NCBI GenBank assembly: GCA_020465985.1
Contig: JAANYP010004843.1
Location: 62,001-126,000, forward strand
Length of the DNA stretch: 64,000 bases
Source of the DNA: Centrapalus pauciflorus
Taxonomy: Eukaryota; Streptophyta; Magnoliopsida; Asterales; Asteraceae
Direction of reading: 5' to 3'
The stretch's first letter is position 1. The number at the start of each line of letters is the position of its first letter. Of the stretch, positions 46,153-56,870 are shown in pieces. The notes beneath the pieces are model-generated. The model did not search any database, was not told where the DNA came from, and worked only from the letters and a program-made list of their open reading frames with translations. The position numbers and the translations under genes are program-made.

Positions 46153-49100
46153 TTACTCTGGGTTGCGCATTCCATTCAGTTGAATTAAATACTCAAACCG
46201 TGACTTATCAAATGCTTTGGTAAACAAATCTGCATTATTATCTTCTGTTGCCACTTTTACCAATTTAATGAGGTTCTTTTCAGCACAATCACGATTAAAA
46301 TGATGTCTTATGTCTATGTGCTTTGTCTTACTGTGTTTAACTGGATTATTAGTTATAGCAATTGTAGATTGATTGTCTATCCTAATTGGAGTTTGAGTGT
46401 AAGCCAAACCGTAATCCCACAATTGTTGTTGTATCCACAGAACCTGTGAGCAGCAACTACCAGCAGCAACATACTCGGCCTCGCACGTTGACACGGATAC
46501 CGATGTCTATTTCTTGCATTGCCAGGATACCAATCTCCATCCTAGGAACTGACAACCTCCAGTTGTTGATTTGCGCGTCAAGCTGCATCCTCCGTAGTCA
46601 GAATCCGTGAACGCCTCCAACTCTAGATCTCCCTCCGCGTGATACCAAAGTCCCAGCTTCGGTTTCGACTTGAGGTATCGTAGAATCCGCTTCACAGCTT
46701 TCATATGCATCTCCTTCGGATTTGCTTGAAACCTAGCACAAATACAAACAGCAAACATAATATCAGGTCTTGAAGCAGTTAAATACATAAGTGACCTAAT
46801 CATGGCCCGATATAAAGTCGGATCCACATCGGCATCACTTTCAGTACGCGGTCCGAGATTATGATTCACTTGAATCGGCGTGCTGAAATGGGCAGTCAAC
46901 TTAGTTCCTTCCATCCCGAAACGTTCTAATATGTCATAGACATACTTAGTCTGATGGATAAACATCCCTTCCTTCTTTTGGTCAACTTGTAAACCTAAAA
47001 AGAAATTTAACTCTCCCATAGCACTCATCTCGAACTTAGACTTCATCACCTTCTCGAAATCTTTGCACATCTGTTCGTCTGATGATCCAATAATGATATA
47101 CACTTGTACCAAGATAAAGTGTTCTCCCTTCCTCTTAACAAACAGAGTACTATCTATCCTACCCCTTTCAAAACCGTTCTCTAACAGATGGTTGGATAGA
47201 GTCTCATACCACGCCCTTGGTACCTGATGCAATCCGTATAGAGCCTTATCTAATCGATATACTCTATCAGGATATTTTGGATCTGTAAATCCGGGCGGTT
47301 GTTCTACGTACACCAACTCCTTCACTTTCCCATACAGGAAAGCACTCTTAACATCTAATTGATATACCTTAAAGCCCTTGAAGGAGGCAAAATCTAGAAA
47401 CAACCTAATGGCTTCCAGCCTTGCTACTGGTGCAAATACCTCGTTGTAATCGATTCCCTCCTCTTGGTTGAAACCCTTTACAACTAATCTAGCCTTGTTG
47501 CGCGTGACTATACCCCGATCGTCTCTCTTGCACTTAAAAACCCATTTGGTTCCTATGGCAACTTCCCCTCGAGGTAATGGAACTAACTCCCACACTTCTA
47601 GTTTCCTAAATTGCGAAAGTTCTTCCTGCATCGCTTCAACCCAGGAGTTATCCTTAAGTGCCATTTGCACATTCTTAGGCTCTACTTGCGATATGAAACA
47701 TGAATATAGACATGTGTGATATGCATCGGAGTCGTTTATCATCGACAACAACACGGTGTTGTTATTTACACTACTCCGAGTCCTCACACCCTCGTTAGGA
47801 TTTCCTATGATGCTTTCTAAAGGATGGTTCTTGTTAATCCTAGAGGTCTCTATCTCATCAACCCTTAATGGGGGAACAGGCTCAGTATCTACATTTTCCT
47901 CCTCATGGACGTTTTCCTCAGAGTTGGAACTTGATGCTTGAGTTTGATTCTCAGTGGTAGGTGCTTCAGGAACATCGACTTCTGGAGATCTATCTACAGT
48001 CGCAGTAGGCTCAGATGTGGATTCAAACGTAGTCCTCGGAAAGATATTTGGCCATCGTCATTCAGATGTAACGTCTCCATGTCCTTTTCTATTGTACCTG
48101 CATTATCATCCAAAGGAATGTTAACTGACTCAAATAACTTATCATAGTCAAATATCCATTCCGGACCAGTTTGGGGTTCATGTGTATAACTTGTGACTTC
48201 AATATTATACACAATCTCCACAGTACCATTTGTTTTGTTAAACACCCGTTTGTTTGGTGAGTTAGGCACATAACCTAGGAAGTATCCTTCGTCAGCCTTT
48301 TCACCAAACTTCGGTTGATGTTTTGTACGCAATAAAGTGCATGGTACCCCAAACGGTTCGAATCCAGTTAAATTAGGTGGCCGTTATTCAAAATTTCATA
48401 GCATGTTTTGTTCAAAGATTTGACTGTAAGGACTTGGTTCAAAATATGGCACGCGGTATTCACTGCCTCCCCCTAAAACATGGAAGGAAGCTTTGAATCC
48501 GAAAGCATAGTCCTTGCAGCCTCAATAAATGTTCTATTTTTACGTTCGGCCACCCCATTTTGTTGAGGTTCATATGGTGCACTGAATTGATGCACTATGC
48601 CTTTTGAAAGGCAATATACACCAATTACAGAGTTTCTGAATTCAGTCCCATTATCACTATGAATATTTTTAACCCTTGTTCCGTAGGAATTCTCCACTTG
48701 GTCTAAGAACCCGATAAGCTTGGAAGCCGTCTCGTCCTTTGTACCTAAAAAGAAAACCCAAGAAAACCGTGAGTAATCGTCAGTGATAACTAAACAAAAC
48801 CAACTACCTCCTATACTCCTTTTGTTGATAGGGCCGAAAAGGTCCATATGCAACAAATCGAATGTTGAGGATATCGAGTTCTGCTTCTTGGACTTGTATG
48901 TCTTCTTATGTTGCTTGCCCTTCATGCACGGTAGACACTTGTCCTCGAACTGAAAGCTCTTCATTGGCACACCCTGCACCAGTCCATTCTTCGTTATGTA
49001 GTTCATCTTTCTTAGGTGCAGGTGAGCCATGCGTCTGTGCCACAGTACGGATTCCGTCTCGGAAGCTTTGGATAATAGACAGATTGGCCCCATCGAAGTC

Positions 49101-49501
49101 TCCGGCTTGTTCATATCCAGCATGTACAAGTCATTCTTCCTTGGCGCCCGCATCAATACCCATTCTTCAGGAATCTTGAATCCCGGCTTTAGCACTAACG
49201 CCTCAGTGTCAGTAAATAACACCGAGTTCTTCTTATCACAGATTTGAGATACACTAATGAGATTGTGAACCAGTTTATCAACGAGATAAACTTGGTCCAA
49301 CTTGATTGTCCCATTAGTGACCACTCCGGTACCCGTGATATTTCCACCCTTGTTACCCGCGAATGATACGAATCCCCGATTCCCACCCTTGAAGTCTGTA
49401 AGCAGACCCCTTTCCCCTGTCATGTGCCTGGAGCATCCACTGTCGATGAACCACTTGTTGTTTGGACCTGTGGTAATCTCCTGCACATGAAAGAAAATAG
49501 G
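46153..49501 (-). pseudogene. pol: Copia-4 pol (protease, integrase, RT, RNase H) with catalytic YVDD deleted in frame
   Basis: Protease KWFIDSGCSRHM (about 49450) is intact. GAG-pre-integrase follows (WHRRMAHLHLRKMNYITK, about 49020). Integrase HMDLFGP, HSDNGTEF and QNGVAERKNRT carry D, D and E (48850-48540). The first open frame runs 49486-48473 (337 codons). The RT/RNase H frame is open 47787-46507 (426 codons), yet where relatives have VYVDDIIFGSS this copy reads VYIIIGSS (about 47103-47080): three codons are gone, including both catalytic Asp. RNase H ends at 46153 (RNPE) after a stop near 46505. Other breaks lie near 48470-48330 and 47990. Confidence 0.92.
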
Positions 49502-49504
49502 TTA
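49502..49504 (-). other. Copia-4 in-frame gag/pol stop codon (TAA)
   Basis: Gag ends MAWVPRDN-TAA and the same frame continues PIFFHVQEITTGPNNK into the protease. A pyrimidine tract TTTTCTTTC and TGTGCAG (about 49493-49481) follow the stop. Copia-3 has the same in-frame TAA at 30522. Confidence 0.8.
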
Positions 49505-49646
49505 GTTATCACGGGGAACCCAAGCCATGACTGACTTGGTAATACCATTCTCGTCCACATACTTGAACTCTTTCAAATACCCATCTCTCCTTTCAGGTGA
49601 CTTGGGTCTTTGAACTGGAGTCTGTTGTGGTGCCGAGTGATTTAAG

Positions 49647-50522
49647 TTTGTCCAAACTGCTCAGTCTGCTGAACAGGCTGAACACAAGTGTTCTGTTCTT
49701 TGTGAACAGAACCTGTTCTTTCTGAACAGGTTAAACACTTCATTGGAATATGTTTCCCAGTCCTCATGTATTGTTATTGGCTACATGATCAATTTACAAG
49801 TCGAAGACAAAGTGAAAACAAGAACTGCACAGCGTGCCCACGCTATTCTGCTACATGAAGACAAACGGATATTTGAAAAAGGGTGACAGACCTTTTCTTA
49901 TATCAAAATGGCATTAGCAAAAGACGAAAGATGCAAAGTCGACATTCCTCTTTTGGTTAAAGCCTTATGCAACAGTGACAAAAAGGAAAAGACAAAGATT
50001 CTATCATGTGAAGACAAAGATACTTTATCAGAACATGCAGAAAGGTGTTTTGTCCTTTTGGAACGACTCCCCACTATCTCATCTGTCCAATGCGGAAGCT
50101 TCACTGAGATTCTCCTTTTGAGTATAAAAGGAAGCTTCTAAGGATTATGAGACATCAAGAGTGTGAAATCAGAACGTGCATTGAAGTGTGTTATTCCATG
50201 CATGCAAGTCTGCTTATATAAAACAGTAGAGTGTGTCTAAGTTGTTCTTGTATAAGCTGTCCATCTGAGTCTTGTAAAAACAGTGAGTGCATCTAAGTGA
50301 GTGTAGTCATTGTGTCTAGTCTGAGTGTGTCTTAGATTAGTTGAACAACTGTTGTATATGTCATCTCAGCTTGAACCTTTCCGCATTCAAGCTTGTTCGT
50401 AACTAACAATTGTTAATAATATACACAAACATTGAGAACAGATTGTTAAGTTTTTAAATAGCTATATTCACCCCCCTCTACAGCTTAGAACTATACACTT
50501 TGGAAACCTTTTGGGACCTACA
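49647..50522 (+). repeat. Env-1 3' LTR, second part
   Basis: Continues from TTTGTCCAAACTGC to the terminal GGGACCTACA. A TATA box, GTATAAAAGG, lies at 50122-50131. Downstream comes a T/G-rich part with GTGTCTAAGTTGTTCTTG, shared with Env-2. A GAATG duplication follows (50523-50527). Confidence 0.88.
50123..50130 (+). promoter_or_regulatory. Env-1 3' LTR TATA box
   Basis: TATAAAAG, conserved at the same place in the Env-2 LTR (57572). This is the likely RNA polymerase II promoter of the family. The truncated 5' LTR of Env-1 has lost it. Confidence 0.6.
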
Positions 50523-50660
50523 GAATGTTTTAATGTCTTGAATTTGTGTAAGTTCGAAGGTGTTCAACTTCGAACTTAATCAAGTTCAAAGTTATACAAA
50601 TTCGAATAACACAAATTTTTCTTTAAAATTAATTTCTAACTTTTTAATTGTCATTTGTGT

Positions 50661-50669
50661 GCAGATATG
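50661..50669 (+). promoter_or_regulatory. Candidate 3' splice site directly before the Copia-3 env-like ATG
   Basis: A T-rich tract (50635-50660) ends in TGTGCAG (GCAG at 50661-50664), two bases before the ATG at 50667. Copia-4 has TGTGCAG two bases before its ATG at 43962. In Copia-1 the same place reads TGTGCGG and the ATG is AAG. Confidence 0.55.
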
Positions 50670-53395
50670 GGCGATAGAACATTTTTTAATAAGCACAATA
50701 TGGTGATGGCCGTCGATCTCCAGCTTCCGGAAGCTCAGCCATTCCGTCAGATGATCGAGTTTTTGACACAACCTAGGGTGTCTTATGCACTGACGCCCAA
50801 TTTGCCGATCATTCTCACATACGTGAGGCAATTTTGGCAGCATCTGCAAGTGGATCGCACAGTTACCCCTACAGTTTGCGTACAAGAGTAGGAGGACGTG
50901 TGATAGCTTTTTCTGCAGATCTTTTGCGACAAATCTTGCAATTGGGAACAGAGGAACAGGAAGCCGGCCAGATTGACTTTCCGGCTCCAATAAGGCAAGC
51001 AGCCTTTCTTCGAATGGGCTATGCTCAGGACATAACTAAGGCGTCCAACGTAAAGAGCAGCCTCATTTGCCAGTGGAGATTGTCGTCCACGTGATCATGG
51101 TGTGCTTTGTGCCAATGAAAGCAGGATTCGACACGATCGTGTCAAAGCTGCAGTCTGCGATGATCTCTATCATATACAATAAGCAATTTAGCTTCCCGGA
51201 AATGTTCTTCGGGGAGTTTGTTCATCAGATTTCTGCTCCCAGCTGAGAAAGGTTTCTTTTGTACCCGCACTTCATAATGATGATCATTCGCCACTTCCTG
51301 CCAGATCTACCGACGCTGCCAGAGCAAACTGGCGTAGCCATCATCGATAAAAGGATATTCGCCGACAGCCAGTCCCACAATGCACGAAGGCTTGAGCAAG
51401 TCAGGCCACAAGTGGCTCCTCTTTTTGGTGCCGTTATAGATCCAGATTTTGTTGCTCCCGAAGGGGATGACTGGATTGGTGAAGCACCCCAACAACAACC
51501 GCAGCAGCAGAAACCTCAACAACAACAAGCACCGGCTAGGCGCACTCCAGTTGGTCGATCTATTCGTCATTCCCGTTCCGCTGCAGAGGCAGGTGGGTCA
51601 TCCACTTCGGCACCACAGCTTGACCAAAGGCAACAGACGCATGAAGAAATTTTGGAACAAGGGGCTGCTGCTCAAGGGAACAAAGTGGAACAGCTTGTTC
51701 AAGAAATTTTGGAACCCCCAACAGGCATGGATGACATATTCAGAGGAATCAATGAATATCAGCCTCCAGTCTCCGAAACTGAAGGGATAGCAGGAGCAGA
51801 GACTCATGAACAGGTTGAAGGTCAAGTAGGGACTGCCTCTGAAACTGAATCGGAATCGAGCTCAGAAGAGGAAGCAGCTGAAGATCCAGCAGTCACTATT
51901 GGAAGATATGGATCAAGAGTTGTTGTTAGTAGAAGGAAGATGTCAAGTCCTGTACTTCGTGACGAAGAGGAGGGAGATGCAGATTTTTTAATAGAAGGGG
52001 AAGCAACTATTGCTACTCATCAACGGACAAAGCGACAACGCACAAATTAGGGAGCTCGGTCTACTTCTGCTCCGATTCCATCTGTCGCAACCGCCGCTCC
52101 ATCCACATCTGCTTCCATTCCATCCACTTCCACTCCATTCACTAAAAACCAGCGGTTCACAGAGTTGAAAAGCAAGGTAGACTTCCAGATAGTCCAAATA
52201 TTCTAGCTATCTCAAGCCGTTAACGAGTTGCAGCAGCATAACTCAAGGCTGGAACAAGAAAATGCAAAGTTACAGACGACAGTCGCGGCTCAACAAGAAG
52301 CTATGATGACACAGCAGTCTCAAATCCTAACTTTGCAGACCCTGGTGGAGCAAATAATGTAAGATCTTCAAGCTCAGTGGGAGAGCAGTTGCAGAGAAGA
52401 TGAGCTAAGAAGAATCCAACGAAGAGATGACGATGAAGAAGGTGACCCCAGCAAGCAAAAAGACAATGAGCTAGCAGATCTTCCACGTGAGACTGCTCAG
52501 CAAGCTGAGATTCAGGGGGAGCCGGAATCATCTGGGACAGGAGGAGGAGGAAGTCAAGATAAAGGCAAGGCTCCTGATGCAACAGAGTTAGCTGATCAAG
52601 AAATAATTGGGGCCTTGGCCGATATTGATGATGATGATGAAGTAATGTTTGACTTTGAAGATGAATTAGATGATCTTGAAGAAGGGGAATTCGTCCCAGA
52701 AGACATTACGGATTGGAGATCTGATATGAGGTATTAGTCGATGAGGAAGATGAAGCCGAGGAGATCATTATTCAGCAACATCCTATCAGCGATACATATA
52801 TGACGGTAGAGCAGAATATGATTAACATCGAAGTGTTTAAAGATGCTTTAAATGTTGAATCAGAATGTGAAGAGCCTGATTGGGAGCTCACTACTGAAGA
52901 AAAGAAAAGGTTATGGTTCAGAACAGAAAAGAAGACCGTGTCTTTAAAAGAAAATATGAAGATGTCTGGTTCTGGAAAGTTGACTGGGAGCATAGATGGT
53001 TCTTTGATCTGGAACTGCAGCTTTTTATTATTAAAAGAAATGATGGCCTCCAATATCTGAGAAGAAGATTGAAGGATTTCAATTCATTACCTAAAGTTGA
53101 AATAAAGGCCCTAGCATGGAAAGAGCTAATCAAACATCGGAGGCGATCCCTATGCCGAAGTAATTGCCCAGATTATCAGAAGGGAAGGGAGGTCTAGGAA
53201 GTCTGAAAGGCTAAACCCACAAGTAGGCAAGAGAGTTATGGACCATACAAGAATTGATCCTTTAACTGGCAAGCCGTAGATGAAAATGTATTACAAGCCA
53301 GTTAGATGCTTAAAGAAAGTACCTCTGAAGCCGATGCCTCAAGTTGTTTTGGGCAACTTCAACTGGTGGTACGTAGACAGTGAGACAGGCGAGGT
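50667..53395 (+). pseudogene. Copia-3 env-like gene, 3' truncated
   Basis: ATG at 50667 (MGDRTFFNKHNM). N-terminal region as in Copia-1 (VGGRVIAFSADLLRQILQLG; DKRIFADSQSHNARR), Q/P-rich stretch (51485-51535), acidic region, coiled-coil (HNSRLEQENAKLQTTVAAQ, about 52240), acidic DDDDEVMFDFEDE, then C-terminal domain (LQLFIIKRNDGLQYL; RIDPLTGKP; CLKKVPLKPMPQ; NWWYVDSETGE) that stops at about 53395. Frameshifts lie near 50840, 51095, 52730, 52990 and 53140; stops near 51245, 52048, 52205 and 53278. The last ~85 codons, PPT and LTR are missing because Env-2 sequence follows directly. Confidence 0.83.
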
Positions 53396-56300
53396 CTGTT
53401 GACCCTGAAGCATTTGTGGCTGGTACCTCTGTGGCACCTGAGACCAGGGAACAAGCAAACCCACCTGTTCCTGACCCAGTCTCCCACCCTGTCCAAACAG
53501 TACCTATCACCTCTTCACAGTCACCTACTTCTTCCATCCAATACCAACGCAAATCTCTGGCAAAAAAGAAATCAGCCCCCACAACCAGCTCCTCTGTACC
53601 CTCCCAACAGGGTTCAGTTGTGAGAGAAGCCACCCCTGCTGCCTCTCCTAATTTCGGAGAAGGTTCAGCACAACTGGAGCCTGCTTCACTCCAACCTGAG
53701 TCCACCCAGAGTCAGCCTAGACCCTCTGGTTCCTCCCAACAGGAGCAAGTTGTACAAAGGGAGGTAGCCACCTCAACTATTCCAGCCTCCCAACAGGCTG
53801 AGAATATTGAAAGACAGGAGTCCTCTCCACTCCACACTGCGTCCACACTGTCCCCACCTCAAACTTCTTTACACCCTGAGTCTGCACGAGGTGTCCATAC
53901 TGCTGATATAGACCAATCAGCAGTTCAGCCTCAAATTTCTGCTCCCTATGATCCAGCTGTTCAACTCCAAACAGCTCCTGAGGGACCAACATCCCAAACT
54001 GATGAACCTCAGGGAACATACCGTCCCTTAGGTGAGGCTGCTCCTTCTGTACAAATTCCATCAGCAGAATTTACCACTGTTGATGTTGAAATGCATATCC
54101 CATCTCCCCATGATGAGGTGCTTTTACACCAAGGCACTGCAGAGGGAACACCCACTGGCTTTCATGAAGGTGTTGCCACACAAGCAGCATCTGAAAGGCC
54201 CCCATCATCAACCCCTTCTCCTGATGATGCAGCTACTGCCACTGCTGAGGGACCTTTTGACCCCTCCAAGCTGGGCCATATTACTTTTGCCCAGGCTATG
54301 GAGCTTCTTTCAACTGTTCCTCTCCCCTCTCCATCACATCCTCATACACCAGCATCCTCCTCATCCTCTCCCTCAACACAATCTAAACAGTCTACCCATA
54401 CACCTCCATCCCCTAAAGACCTGCCTTTGAAAGATCAGCTTTCTTTGCTGACCAACAAAGTTGGCTCTTTAGAAACCTCCATGTCTTCTTTACCCTCTCT
54501 CATTTCTGACTCTGTGCCTGAACAGCCTAAGGGATTCTTTGATCTGTTCAAGGATTCTGGGTCACTCCACAAACTGATAACTCCTCCCAGCTGCTTGCAC
54601 TCACTGCACAGCTGCAAACTGTCTCCACCTCTCTATCCTCCATTCTTTCACTACAACAGGACTCTGTGTCCTCATTGACAGCTATTTCTTAAGAGCTGTC
54701 ATCTCTCCTAACTTCTTTCAATTCTACACTTCCTGCCACTCTAGCCAGCTTGAATACCCTTATTGGTTCTCTATCCAACTCTGTGTCATCAAACCTTGCT
54801 GATGTGCAAGATTCTCTTGAACTACATCTTGCACAACTTCAAAGTTTGCTGTTCACAGCTTCTGATAGAGAAAACATCATCAAGCTGACTTCCCTTGCTG
54901 ATACCCAAACCTCTTCTCTTCAAACCTGTCTTTCTCAACTTACAGAGGTGAAGGACAACCTGGATTTCTTAGTAACTAGCCTGGTTGGCCCAAAGCCTGT
55001 TGCCAAAACTGCTGGCAAGCCTGCTGACTTTGTGTCTTCAGGCAGACCAGGTGTTGAAGGTGTTGGTACATCTCCTTCAAAGGGGGAGAAGTCATCTGCC
55101 TCGAAGACTAAGTCTAAGGGGGAGAAAACTTCTTCTCCTAAGGAGAAATCAGTGCCTGCAATACTCACTGGTCAACCAGCAGGAGCATCTGAAACAGGTA
55201 CAATGGAAGGTGCCTCCCACGCTGCTCAGCCTACTCAGGCTGAATCTCCAATCCCTGCTCAGTCTAAGGGGGAGGAATTCATTCCTGAGGATAGGCCAAG
55301 CAGCAGAAGGAGACATCTGATTTTACAAGAAGAAGAAGAAGAAGAGGAGGAAAGTCCTGAAGCTGCTGCCACTACAGCAGCTAAAGGTAATGAAAAAGCA
55401 GCAGTTGATCCCCAACAGCAGAAAGCAGCAGAAATTAAATTTCACAAAGCCAGGGCTAAAGAAATGGGTCTTCCCATGCACAAATACTTTGAGTTCAGAG
55501 AAGAACAGCTTCAAGCCCTGGAAGCTCTAATGAAAGAAGAAGAATCTGCCAAAGCTACTAAGTCTTTTGCACTTCAAGAGGCAAGGAAAGTTAAAATGTC
55601 CTCTCTGGAAATGCAAAAGAAATTGATGGAAGCTGCTAAGGGATCAGCAGGAGAGAAGGAAGGAGAAAAAGAAAAGGGTGCTCAGGTCTCTGTGACCAAA
55701 ACACAAGTACCCTCTGCAAGAGCTCAGTTCCACTTTGACAACTTGGCTAAAAGTAAATTTCAGGATGTTGCTGATAGAAGGCTAGCTAAGGAAGCAATTG
55801 TCAAAGCTGTTCCCATATCAAGAAAAGGCAGTCAGTGGAAGTTGAAAATAACTAGAATGGGTGCAACAGGCCCTGAACTAGAAATGTATGACTACACTGA
55901 TGTTGCACAGATGGGGTACAGGGAGTGGATTGAGTTGGCAGTTGCTCTGTGTGAATCTAAGTCAGAAACGGCAAAAACAATCAGAGCATATGTCAAAAAG
56001 TTGATGGAGAGAGTGAAAAATCTTGGCCTGATCTCTAAAGAAGTCAGTGAAGGTGTCTATGTGACACAACCAAAAATAAAGGCCAGGAGGACAAGGAAAG
56101 ACACTGAGCTGGAAGAACTCCTTATGATGATTGAACAAGGAGACTATGCTGTGGAGATTAAAGGAGTTAACCACAGCCTGCCCAAAGGAGTGGAGTTTGA
56201 AGAAGGCAAGGTAATTGAAGAACCTGAGTTGGGGGCATTTTTTGTAGATCCCTTAACCCAGAAAAAGTGTTTTCAGAGAGCTTCAGACCTACAAAAAGTT

Positions 56301-56519
56301 AGTCTTAAGCAGCTTGCAGCCTTCAGAATTGCCAACTCCTTCAGACAGTCCAGCAAATGGAGAGCAGCCATCTGGGATGAGCTGAGAGGTTTTTATGACA
56401 AAGGTGAGCTTCAAGATCCAAGCTTCATGTTTCTCCTAGTTGAAATTCAAGATCTGGAAGAAACAAGGGAGGAACTTGAAAGAATGTTTGAAGAAGGACT
56501 GCCACCTCCAGTACAGTGA
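53396..56519 (+). pseudogene. Env-2 env-like ORF, 5' truncated, one frameshift region
   Basis: Best-preserved copy of this family: open to about 54555 in one frame and for 589 codons (54750-56519) in another. The P/S/T/Q-rich N-terminal part leads to a Leu/Ser-rich heptad-like region, then SKGEKTSSPKEK, an E-run, a K/E-rich helix-like stretch (KYFEFREEQLQALEALMKEE) and a C-terminal globular region (ARAQFHFDNLAKSKFQD; MYDYTDVAQMGYREWIE; YVKKLMERVKNLGLIS; FFVDPLTQKKCFQRAS; QKVSLKQLAAFR; KWRAAIWDELRGFY). The frame slip is near 54555 and a stop lies near 54690. No membrane span, signal peptide or known enzyme motif is seen. The function is unknown. Confidence 0.82.
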
Positions 56520-56870
56520 TGTCCATCTACCAATCAGGGTAGGTGAAGAATGGAAGCTGTCCATCTGTTGGACAGGCTTGCCATTATCTGCTCCCAACAC
56601 CAACAGTCCAAAACTTTTTGTACATTAGTTGTACTTTATTACATGTGTTGTAACTTTGCTTATTTACATTAGTTGTATCATACATTAGTACATTAGTTGT
56701 ACTCTTGTAAAAACATGTGTTGTTTTATGTAATCAAGTATGAGTATATATATAAACTGATCTTTTACTTTACTTTAATGTTGTAATTTTATTTCAGCAAA
56801 TGTACTGTAAAAATATATAGTGATTTTTGTTAAGATCAGCTTAGTCTGGTTATTGCAAATAGGGAAAGAT
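56520..56870 (+). other. Env-2 3' untranslated region and polypurine tract
   Basis: About 350 non-coding bases with TTAGTTGTACTTT-type repeats, ending AGGGAAAGAT directly before TGTTAGGC. Confidence 0.8.

Larger units (their letters stand above)
40251..49646 (-). mobile_element. Copia-4: Sirevirus-like copia element in minus orientation, 5' truncated
   Basis: From 49646 downward: end of gag, in-frame stop (49504-49502), pol (49501-46153), spacer with three-hairpin array, env-like gene (43962-40955), PPT hairpin, 3' LTR (40894-40251). The 5' LTR, PBS and most of gag are missing. It inserted in the 3' LTR of Env-1; a deletion then removed its 5' end and about 30 bases of the Env-1 LTR. Confidence 0.88.
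35720..50522 (+). mobile_element. Env-1: LTR element carrying only a large env-like ORF, interrupted by Copia-4
   Basis: Truncated 5' LTR (35720-36376), ORF region (36377-39763), PPT and 3' LTR (40099-40250 plus 49647-50522, split by Copia-4), flanked by a perfect 5-bp duplication GAATG. No gag or pol sequence is present. The 5' LTR fragment runs directly into the ORF, so the LTR end, PBS and any gag-pol were deleted after insertion. A copia origin is likely from the 5-bp duplication, the PPT and the ORF type, but is not proven. Confidence 0.88.
29805..53395 (+). mobile_element. Copia-3: outermost Sirevirus-like copia element, interrupted by Env-1
   Basis: Part of gag (29805-30524), pol (30525-33899), spacer with three-hairpin array, [Env-1 35720-50522], rest of spacer and env-like gene (50667-53395). 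The left part (5' LTR, start of gag) is outside the window beyond Copia-2. The 3' end is lost: the env-like gene breaks off at about 53395 and joins Env-2. Confidence 0.85.
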
